Assembly: GCA_945860325.1 (NCBI GenBank)
Contig: CAMARL010000087.1
Location: forward strand, 1-7,591
Length of the DNA: 7,591 nt
Source: Spirosoma fluviale
GTDB taxonomy: Bacteria > Bacteroidota > Bacteroidia > Cytophagales > Spirosomataceae
Direction of reading: 5' to 3'
Part shown: in pieces, positions 1 through 6,098 of the stretch
Layout of the letters: each line of letters opens with the position of its first letter
How positions within the stretch are numbered: the stretch's first letter is position 1
Made by a program: the position numbers and the translations under genes
The notes under the pieces: model-generated
Database searches by the model: none
The model's input: only the letters and a program-made list of their open reading frames with translations
Told to the model about the DNA's origin: nothing

Positions 1-941
1 TGTGTTTTGATGGTAGTCGTGTTCATGTTTCCCCTAAATTTCTGATTCGCAAACTGCTTGAAATATGCATCTTTTTCAGCCATTTCTAAAGCCTTTTTAT
101 GCATCGAAAAATCGTCCGACTGAACCGAAACCAAATAATCCATTTGATCTCCGCGATTTACGTTTAGCAATTGACAAATCGGCCCTAAACCATGTGTAGG
201 ATACAAATTGCCATTTTTCATATTGGCCTTTAAGCGCCAATTATCATAATACTGATCTTGCTTAAAATTAGCATCTAATAAATCATGAATATACGCTCCT
301 TCCACATGCAATAATTCACCAAAATATCCTTGACGTGCCATATTTAGCGTCAATAATTCAAAGAAATCATAACAACAATTTTCAAGCATCATGCAATGCT
401 TTTTCGTTTTTTCTGATGTCTCCACCAACTGCCAACATTCCTCTAGGCTAGTTGCTGCAGGTACTTCACAGGCCACATGCTTTCCTTGCTGCATGGCGTA
501 AACAGCCATTGGCGTATGTAAATACCACGGAGTGGCAATATAAATTAAATCAATATCAGGTCTTTGGCACATTTCCTTCCACGCCTCTTCCTTTTCGGTA
601 TATGTGATGGGCTCGATATCCATTTTCTTCAAGGCCTTTAGCGCATTAGCTACTTTAGCTGGACGAATATCACAGATAGCCACTGTTTGCACATTGGCAA
701 TTCTGTTGACCCTAGTAATGGCGCCAGAACCGCGATTTCCTAAACCAATGAAACCTATTCGAACGGTATCAATTTTAGGAGCGGCATAGCCAGACATATT
801 AAAAGTCTGCTTAGGATCTTTCATTAATTGGTCTATCTGAGCTTGCGCAGCATCTCCAGCCTCAGCAGGAGAAAGAGAAGAGGTTAAACCTATGGCTGTA
901 AGGCCGCCCATTTTCAGGAAATCACGTCGATTGTTTTTCAT
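1..941 (-). CDS. Tat-exported Gfo/Idh/MocA protein, GH109-like (3' end beyond window)
   Basis: Partial gene: 313 codons are visible from the ATG at 941-939 and the frame stays open to the window edge, so the C-terminus is missing. The N-terminus carries a twin-arginine signal (RRDFLK, residues 5-10) followed by a short hydrophobic stretch, predicting folded export with bound cofactor. A Rossmann NAD motif GLGNRG lies at 66-71 after the strand RIGFI. The usual Gfo/Idh EKP is EVP here (159-161), followed by AA. ENCCY (187-191), YIHD (217-220) and YPTHGLGP (247-254) match my memory of family GH109, NAD-dependent alpha-N-acetylgalactosaminidases, in which the Tyr and His of YPTH belong to the active site (here Y247 and H250). 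It is the last visible gene of the operon; its ATG comes 1 base after the upstream TAA (TAATATG), suggesting coupled translation. Family membership is firm; glycosidase activity and substrate are inferred, and a dehydrogenase role remains possible. Confidence 0.9.
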   Translation of the reverse strand, partial: MKNNRRDFLKMGGLTAIGLTSSLSPAEAGDAAQAQIDQLMKDPKQTFNMSGYAAPKIDTVRIGFIGLGNRGSGAITRVNRIANVQTVAICDIRPAKVANALKALKKMDIEPITYTEKEEAWKEMCQRPDIDLIYIATPWYLHTPMAVYAMQQGKHVACEVPAATSLEECWQLVETSEKTKKHCMMLENCCYDFFELLTLNMARQGYFGELLHVEGAYIHDLLDANFKQDQYYDNWRLKANMKNGNLYPTHGLGPICQLLNVNRGDQMDYLVSVQSDDFSMHKKALEMAEKDAYFKQFANQKFRGNMNTTTIKT

Positions 942-942
942 A

Positions 943-1782
943 TTATTTTCCAGCTAAATGCTTTTGAATATGTTGGTAACTTTTTTTGATTAATTCGGCT
1001 TCAGTCGTATAATTTTTACGCCAGATACAAGCGGCAGGTAATAAAGGTGTGAAGGCCTCTACGACCAACCAGCCCTTGTAATTCATTTTTTCAAGATGTT
1101 CAAATACATTATCCCAATGCACTTGGCCCTCGCCTAAGGTAGCCCGGGTACTTTCCGATAATTGAATATGTCCCACTTCATCGGCTATTCGAACCATCGC
1201 TTCCCCCGTATTAAATTCTTCAATATGGGCATGAAACGTGTCAAACATAATTTTGACATTAGGATGATTGATCGCTTTAACCAAGCTGTATAATTGGTCA
1301 GCACAACTCACCACATAATTCTCAAATCGATTTAAGTATTCTAAACCTAAAATCACATTTTTTGCTTGGGCATGATCCGCGACGGCCAACATACTTTCCT
1401 TCGACCAATCTAATTCTTGTTGGGTCGGTGCCGCACCCGAAAAAACAGCTAAGGCAGAATGAAAAGGTCCAGAAAGATAAGAAGCTCCTAGATAAGCGGT
1501 TATGTCAACGGCCTCCTTAAGAAAGTCGATTCCTTTTTGGCGCACCGCAGGATCTGATGAAATGGTGTTCATGTCCGCTCCTAAAAAAGTAACCGTAAAA
1601 ACAGTTAATCCAAGGCGGTCTAACTCGGCTTTCCAAGGTTTCCAATATTCTTGGTCTGTCACAAAAATAGGTATCTCGACCCCTTCATAACCTACCTCTT
1701 TGATATAAGCTAAATGTTGAATGATGGATTCATTCATGTCTGGCCCATAGACCAGTGTATTCATTGCAATCGGGTATTTCAT
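943..1782 (-). CDS. TIM-barrel sugar isomerase/epimerase (AP endonuclease 2-like fold)
   Basis: A 279-residue protein of normal length for the sugar phosphate isomerase/epimerase superfamily, which shuffles keto and hydroxyl groups in sugars using a divalent metal. There is no signal peptide, so it should act in the cytoplasm, unlike its operon partners. Segments LEYLNRFENYVV, MFDTFHAHIEE and the C-terminal VVEAF resemble D-tagatose/D-allulose 3-epimerases. Predicted metal ligands are E148, D181, Q207 and E242; predicted substrate contacts are E154, H184 and R213. The spacings (33, 26 and 35 residues between ligands) equal those I recall for the Agrobacterium epimerase (E150, D183, H209, E244), except that the His ligand is Gln. 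HIQL at this place recalls hydroxypyruvate isomerase (Hyi)-type members, where Gln can bind metal. The ATG lies 6 bases after the ThuA-like gene. Fold and metal site are well supported; the exact substrate is unknown. Confidence 0.92.
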   Translation of the reverse strand: MKYPIAMNTLVYGPDMNESIIQHLAYIKEVGYEGVEIPIFVTDQEYWKPWKAELDRLGLTVFTVTFLGADMNTISSDPAVRQKGIDFLKEAVDITAYLGASYLSGPFHSALAVFSGAAPTQQELDWSKESMLAVADHAQAKNVILGLEYLNRFENYVVSCADQLYSLVKAINHPNVKIMFDTFHAHIEEFNTGEAMVRIADEVGHIQLSESTRATLGEGQVHWDNVFEHLEKMNYKGWLVVEAFTPLLPAACIWRKNYTTEAELIKKSYQHIQKHLAGK

Positions 1783-1788
1783 TGTAAA

Positions 1789-2676
1789 TTATTTTGAATT
1801 AACCATTCCTCTATAAGGAACATTGATATCTAATTTTCCGGCCCATTTTTGAGGTACTTTTAAACCTAATTCCCAATGTATCGCATTGACAACTAGTCGT
1901 TGGAAAGACTCCACTGAAAAATCCTCCGGATGTCCCATCGTGGTAAAAAACACTTTTCCTTTGTACTGATTTTCCCAAGTCCAAGCAATCGGTTGAATTT
2001 CAGCCGTTTTATCAGCATTAACCGCTTTACCCATGATCAACCATTCGGTTCCTTTAACAGGATAATCAGGCAAAACTCTATACAACCAAGACCTAACATG
2101 GAATTCTGGATTTACCCCTGTTAAAATGGGATGTTTTGATTTCTCAGGAATGACGGTAGCATCTGTACTTGCGTTGTGACCATAATGTGTATGTTTAGAC
2201 GGTCCACCCCAACCTGGAGGCGCGCCAAAAGCTCTTTCGGCAAAACCATTATAAGGAAATAATGGATCTGTTTTAGGATAATTAAAAGAGTGAGTCGTTG
2301 TTCTGAATCCCATAATAGGCTTACCCGATTTCAAATAAGCTTCTATAAGAGCTACTTGGTCAGCAGGTAGCAGGCGCCAACGAAGAAAAAATACGGCCAA
2401 ATCGGCTTCAGCTAATGCTTCTAAACCTGGAATATCTTTCTCAGCATTTTGATCTGGAAACGATTTTAACACCTTAGTCCTGAAGCCATATTGCTTTTCT
2501 AAAACAGCAGCTAATAAGGGTAGTGTCGTCTCGCCTGAATATTCATGATCCCCACAAACAAAAACCACTAAGGGCTTCTTTTTAGCTTTTAATGGGCCAT
2601 GTTCACGCGAAAAAGTAGGCATGAAAGCCGACAAAATAAAAATAGCGGTAAGGCTAATCTGAATGATTTTTTTCAT
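1789..2676 (-). CDS. Secreted ThuA-like domain protein
   Basis: A 295-residue protein with a Sec-type signal peptide (MKK start, hydrophobic core about residues 5-20, likely cleavage near residue 23), placing it in the periplasm or outside. The mature part is one ThuA-like domain with a class I glutamine amidotransferase-like fold: VVFVCGDHEYSGETTLPLL (37-55), a strand and helix ADLAVFFLRWRLLPADQ (91-107), GKPIMGFRTTTHSF (118-131), a His cluster around KHTHYGHN (H162, H164, H167), and GKVFFTTMGHPEDF (240-253) leading into a helix ending NAIHWELG. ThuA is named from trehalose utilisation in rhizobia, where ThuA and ThuB handle trehalose through 3-keto forms; secreted homologues are frequent beside Gfo/Idh/MocA and heme-binding genes in Bacteroidota and Planctomycetota. 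A role on an oxidised sugar is therefore an inference. It starts 2 bases after the preceding gene's stop. The domain is clear; the reaction is not. Confidence 0.9.
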   Translation of the reverse strand: MKKIIQISLTAIFILSAFMPTFSREHGPLKAKKKPLVVFVCGDHEYSGETTLPLLAAVLEKQYGFRTKVLKSFPDQNAEKDIPGLEALAEADLAVFFLRWRLLPADQVALIEAYLKSGKPIMGFRTTTHSFNYPKTDPLFPYNGFAERAFGAPPGWGGPSKHTHYGHNASTDATVIPEKSKHPILTGVNPEFHVRSWLYRVLPDYPVKGTEWLIMGKAVNADKTAEIQPIAWTWENQYKGKVFFTTMGHPEDFSVESFQRLVVNAIHWELGLKVPQKWAGKLDINVPYRGMVNSK

Positions 2677-2678
2677 GA

Positions 2679-5600
2679 TTATTTTTCGATAGGGTGTTCA
2701 GACAATAACATATTGGCATTATATAGATCATGCTTATATTCTATTTTAGCACGTATTTCCTTTACTTTTTCAGGATCAATAACCGATGCTTTATTGCCAA
2801 ATGAATTTCGAACATAGGTAAGAACTGCTGCTATATCCTTGTCCGACATTAAACCGCCATAAGGAGTCATTGGAACTTGGCCCGCATATTTTACGCCATT
2901 CAATTCCATAGGTCCCATAATTCCTTTAATCACTAATTTGATCAAACGTTCTTGGTTTCCAGTAACCCAAATCGAGTTAGCTAATGGAGGGAAGCCTGAA
3001 GCAGGAAGTCCTTTTCCATTGGTCTGGTGACAAGTATTGCAATATCCTTCTTTGGCATACCATTTTTGCCCCTCAGTAAACAATTCTAAATCTTTCCCTT
3101 TTAGCGTTGAAACCAAAGGTGCTTCTTTCTTTCTAACCACATTGACACCACTTGCGTGAGCGACGGCTATTTCGTACGGTTTATCCATCCAAGCATCTAA
3201 AGGATGCTTTTTTGCCAAATCTAAAATAGGCAAAGCTGTTTCTTTAGGTAACCAAGATGCAGCCACAAAAGCCTCCATTCGAACTCGACCATGTTCATCT
3301 TCAACAGCCTTAGCTAATAAAGCCGCTTGATTTTTCACTTGGTGGCCGGTATAACGTAAAACTTTAACGGCAGCCGCACGAACATGATAATCCTTTGCCT
3401 GAAGCAATTGATTTAATAATTTCTGGTCCACTTTATTTAAACCCCAAGAAACCCATAAAGCCTCTAACACATGATGCTCATAATCAGCTTCCTTCTTGTC
3501 TAGACGAGCTACCCAAGCCGTAACTTTAGCCAATACCTCAGACGCCTTACGTCCACGAAGTTCTCTACGTACGCGATATCTAGTTCTGTATTCAGGTAAT
3601 TTTAAATTATCTAATAACTGATCGATCGATGCGCCATATACTTTGGCAGGAGTCACTAAAGGTCTTGAAGGATACGTTACTCGGTACACACGTCCATGTG
3701 TATGGTCGCGCAATGGATCACGGGCATTATGTTGCATGTGACCAATCAAAATATTGTGCCAGTCAATTAGAAAAAGAGAACCGTCAGGGGCAAATTCCAT
3801 GTCGACAGGTCTGAAATTACGATCGCTGCTGACAATTAAATCTTGGCGGTGCTTGGATTTATAACCTGTCCCATCATCTGTCAATTGGTGCTGCTTCATT
3901 CCCAAGAATCCAATCGTATTATTAATTAAGAAATCACCTTGAACATTATCCGGGAAATGACGACTTGAAACAAATTCTAAACCTGAAGTAGGACGAACTA
4001 AATGTTTATCCTCAATCAAGGTAAATGACTTATGCCCTGTTTGACCATACCGATTTTTAGTTGACCCAGGCATCATCCAACGCATATCGGGACCTGAAGT
4101 TTCAGCAAAAAAGTTTTGACCCCATTTATCAAAGGCAATTCCCCAAGGATTAGGAATTGACAACTGAGCTACACGCTCCAAATGATGTCTAGCAGGATTA
4201 TAGCGCATGAAACCTCCATTCGTTGCGCGTACAGTTCCATAAGGAGTCTCCACATTTGTATGTAAAAATACGCCTTCGCCCATGTAAATAGCACCTGATT
4301 CGTCTGTTACAAAGGCCGAAATTTCATGGTGCGTATCATGGTCGTCAAAACCACTTAAAATAACTTCTTTTGTATCGGCATGATCATCGCCATTGGTATC
4401 TTTCAATAAAACCAAATTGGTTCCTTGACTAACAAAAACTCCATGCTCGGTGATTTCCATCCCAACGGGAACGTGTAAACCTTCCGCGAAAACAGTTTCC
4501 TTATCCGCTTTTCCATCATTGTTAGTGTCTTCTAGAATAATGATTTTATCATTAGGCTTAGCATCACCCGGCTTATAATGTGGATAAGAAGGCATACAAA
4601 CTACCCAAAGACGACCTTTATTATCGAAGGTCATTTGAACTGGTTTTGCCAAATTCGGAAATTCTTCTTCCGAAGCAAATAAAGCTATTTTGTAGCCAGG
4701 AGAAACTTTAAGCTCATTTAAAGCATCTTGTCCATATAAATATTTCAAGCTACCGTTTTTATCCGGATTGAAATTGGTTTTTACGGGATCTAAAGGACGA
4801 GTCTTAGCATCTGCAGCAGCCAAATCATACTTCATACCTTTGATCGATGCTTGGATCGCTGCCTCACGATTATCCGTCATTTGACGAATTTTCTCAATTT
4901 CAGCAGGATAATTATCAGGTCCAAAAGGATTGTAACGACGACCATATACGTGAACCCCATTCGGAATTTTATAGTCGGTATGCCAGATCCAGTTTTTTTC
5001 TGCAACAGCCGCATATACATCAGCTCTTTTAGATTCAATCGCAGGTTTCTTCTTTCCAAAAACTTGATCTGCTAATAATAAAGCTAATTTTTTGTACCCT
5101 GCATTGTTAAGTTGGAACCCATCGATCGTTAAATCTTCTTTAGATTCTGCATACCATTTTTTGGATGCATCAAAAGCATTGATAAACAATACATTATTTT
5201 TCTCACAAACCTCCTTCATCGCCTGCGCATATAAAGCAATGTTTGCGTTCTGCACGGTACCATTAGGTAAATCTATTTTGGCAGTTAAATCTTCGAAAGC
5301 TGTCGGAGATACGATGGCAAGCTGGGGCGCTGAAACATCATTGTATTTTTGGGCCAACGTATGCTTGATGAATGCCTCGAGTTCAGCCTTATAATTTGCG
5401 ATATTAGCTTTTCCCTCATAGGATTCGCTATACCCAAAAAAGCCGATCACCACATCCATTTTTAAACGACTCATCCATTGGTCATGCGTTTCGATATGGC
5501 CTTCGCTTTGTGAAGGGTTAGCAAATTCCGTTTGGAATTTTTCCGCGCCTGGAAAAGCCCAAGGTGCAAATCTAGCTGAGTGTGGTCGGAACCCTGGAGT

Positions 5601-5834
5601 ATCTCCCCCATCACACATATTGCGAACCATCAAATTGTTTTCAGGATAGCGAAGATGTAATTCTGTCTCAAAATGATCATAATTAATCATGCGAGAGCCT
5701 AAATTACCGCCTACTAAAGCGATTTTGGTATTTTTTTCAATCGATAAAAAGGTAGGAGCCAGTGGCTGAAAGAAACTAATCGTAAAAACTGAGATTACAA
5801 TAAGGATCAGTCCGAGTTTTATTTTAGAGGACAT
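2679..5834 (-). CDS. SGNH-like / dehydrogenase beta-propeller / HEAT / cytochrome c fusion (PVC-type heme-binding protein)
   Basis: A 1051-residue envelope protein, first gene of the operon. Residues 7-22 are a hydrophobic signal or anchor; no lipobox is seen. Residues about 36-260 resemble the SGNH/GDSL-like domain of these fusions (VGGNLGSRM at 41-49, GFFGYSES at 131-138, DGFQLNNAGY at 238-247), but the expected catalytic residues are not in place. A linker follows to about 370. Residues about 375-725 form the membrane-bound dehydrogenase-type beta-propeller, with acidic loops EDTNNDGKAD (435-444) and KDTNGDDHAD (478-487) that look like calcium sites, and NPWGIAFD at 562-569. Residues about 740-900 contain HEAT-like helices (for example YHVRAAAVKVL). 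The C-terminus is a monoheme cytochrome c domain: heme site CNTCH (C932, C935, H936) with M989 in QVPMTPYGG the likely axial ligand. Probable job: oxidation of a sugar-like substrate and electron transfer in the periplasm; the substrate is unknown. The start is supported by the signal directly after the ATG; no Shine-Dalgarno is visible. Confidence 0.93.
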   Translation of the reverse strand: MSSKIKLGLILIVISVFTISFFQPLAPTFLSIEKNTKIALVGGNLGSRMINYDHFETELHLRYPENNLMVRNMCDGGDTPGFRPHSARFAPWAFPGAEKFQTEFANPSQSEGHIETHDQWMSRLKMDVVIGFFGYSESYEGKANIANYKAELEAFIKHTLAQKYNDVSAPQLAIVSPTAFEDLTAKIDLPNGTVQNANIALYAQAMKEVCEKNNVLFINAFDASKKWYAESKEDLTIDGFQLNNAGYKKLALLLADQVFGKKKPAIESKRADVYAAVAEKNWIWHTDYKIPNGVHVYGRRYNPFGPDNYPAEIEKIRQMTDNREAAIQASIKGMKYDLAAADAKTRPLDPVKTNFNPDKNGSLKYLYGQDALNELKVSPGYKIALFASEEEFPNLAKPVQMTFDNKGRLWVVCMPSYPHYKPGDAKPNDKIIILEDTNNDGKADKETVFAEGLHVPVGMEITEHGVFVSQGTNLVLLKDTNGDDHADTKEVILSGFDDHDTHHEISAFVTDESGAIYMGEGVFLHTNVETPYGTVRATNGGFMRYNPARHHLERVAQLSIPNPWGIAFDKWGQNFFAETSGPDMRWMMPGSTKNRYGQTGHKSFTLIEDKHLVRPTSGLEFVSSRHFPDNVQGDFLINNTIGFLGMKQHQLTDDGTGYKSKHRQDLIVSSDRNFRPVDMEFAPDGSLFLIDWHNILIGHMQHNARDPLRDHTHGRVYRVTYPSRPLVTPAKVYGASIDQLLDNLKLPEYRTRYRVRRELRGRKASEVLAKVTAWVARLDKKEADYEHHVLEALWVSWGLNKVDQKLLNQLLQAKDYHVRAAAVKVLRYTGHQVKNQAALLAKAVEDEHGRVRMEAFVAASWLPKETALPILDLAKKHPLDAWMDKPYEIAVAHASGVNVVRKKEAPLVSTLKGKDLELFTEGQKWYAKEGYCNTCHQTNGKGLPASGFPPLANSIWVTGNQERLIKLVIKGIMGPMELNGVKYAGQVPMTPYGGLMSDKDIAAVLTYVRNSFGNKASVIDPEKVKEIRAKIEYKHDLYNANMLLSEHPIEK

Positions 5835-5872
5835 TTTGAATAATTTTTATAAGTAAATAGGTTTTTGAAATA

Positions 5873-5902
5873 TTAAATTAAGGATAAATTTTAACTCAAC
5901 AA
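5873..5902 (-). promoter_or_regulatory. Weak alternative promoter candidate for the operon
   Basis: On the minus strand a TTG (5902-5900) is followed after 19 bases by TAATTTAA (5880-5873). The spacing fits the Bacteroidota pattern TTG, 19-21 bases, TAnnTTTG, but the -7 box misses two of its six fixed positions. In such AT-rich DNA a match of this quality can arise by chance, so it ranks below the candidate at 5959-5989. Confidence 0.2.
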
Positions 5903-5958
5903 AGAAATATTAATTTTCACGTGTTTAAATGAAAAAATTGTTGCCTATTCATTTCTTT

Positions 5959-5989
5959 CAGAGCTAAGATTTATCATTGTTTAATACAA
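5959..5989 (-). promoter_or_regulatory. Candidate Bacteroidota-type promoter of the four-gene operon
   Basis: On the minus strand TTG (5989-5987) is followed after 20 bases by TAGCTCTG (5966-5959), which matches the Bacteroidota -7 box TAnnTTTG at five of six fixed positions. Transcription would start near 5952, giving a leader of roughly 118 bases before the ATG at 5834. It lies downstream of the previous gene's terminator, where an independent promoter is needed. Pattern matching only. Confidence 0.35.
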
Positions 5990-6013
5990 GTTTATAGTTC
6001 CACTGATATTGAA

Positions 6014-6036
6014 AATCCCTAAAATCAAATGGGATT
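6014..6036. repeat. Short inverted repeat AATCCC / GGGATT
   Basis: AATCCC at 6014-6019 and GGGATT at 6031-6036 are perfect inverted arms of 6 bases around an 11-base AT-rich loop. On the minus strand the right arm runs into TTTTC, so it could be a weak back-up terminator behind the main one. It could also be an operator half-site pair upstream of the operon promoter. Stem strength is modest and chance cannot be excluded. Confidence 0.3.
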
Positions 6037-6049
6037 AAAAAATGTAAGC

Positions 6050-6082
6050 AAAAAAAAGACCCGCATTTCTACGGGTCTTTTT
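6050..6082 (-). terminator. Intrinsic terminator of the 6099-7553 oxidoreductase gene
   Basis: Arms GACCCG (6058-6063) and CGGGTC (6072-6077) pair perfectly around an 8-base loop, and flanking A and T runs extend the pairing to 11 bases on each side. On the minus strand the hairpin is followed by eight T residues (complement of A at 6050-6057), a classic rho-independent terminator. It begins 16 bases after the stop codon of the oxidoreductase gene and so separates that gene from the operon beyond. On the plus strand the tail is only five T, so weaker termination there is possible. Confidence 0.9.
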
Positions 6083-6098
6083 CAAAAGAAGGATGTGA

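Larger units (their letters stand above)
5835..6098. other. Intergenic region between the two transcription units
   Basis: This 264-base AT-rich stretch separates the single oxidoreductase gene from the four-gene operon; both units run on the minus strand. It holds the intrinsic terminator of the upstream gene, a weak inverted repeat, and candidate promoters for the operon. No credible small gene is seen on either strand. The 30 bases directly before the operon's ATG are nearly all A and T with no purine-rich ribosome site, as is common in Bacteroidota. Confidence 0.8.

Noticed and set aside
604..789. Plus-strand frame of 61 codons with a hydrophobic middle
   Set aside because: It is antisense to the NAD-binding region of the GH109-like gene, and the hydrophobicity follows from the complementary codons.
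4370..4532. Two Asp/Asn-rich repeats in the propeller resembling dockerin calcium loops
   Set aside because: They lie inside the beta-propeller about 43 residues apart, without dockerin helices, and are typical loops of this dehydrogenase-like family.
5092..5394. Plus-strand open frame of 100 codons
   Set aside because: Antisense to the SGNH-like domain of the large fusion gene; no recognisable protein features or ribosome site.
5918..5923. CACGTG palindrome upstream of the operon
   Set aside because: The symmetry does not extend beyond six bases, and no matching second copy was seen, so it is not a supportable operator.
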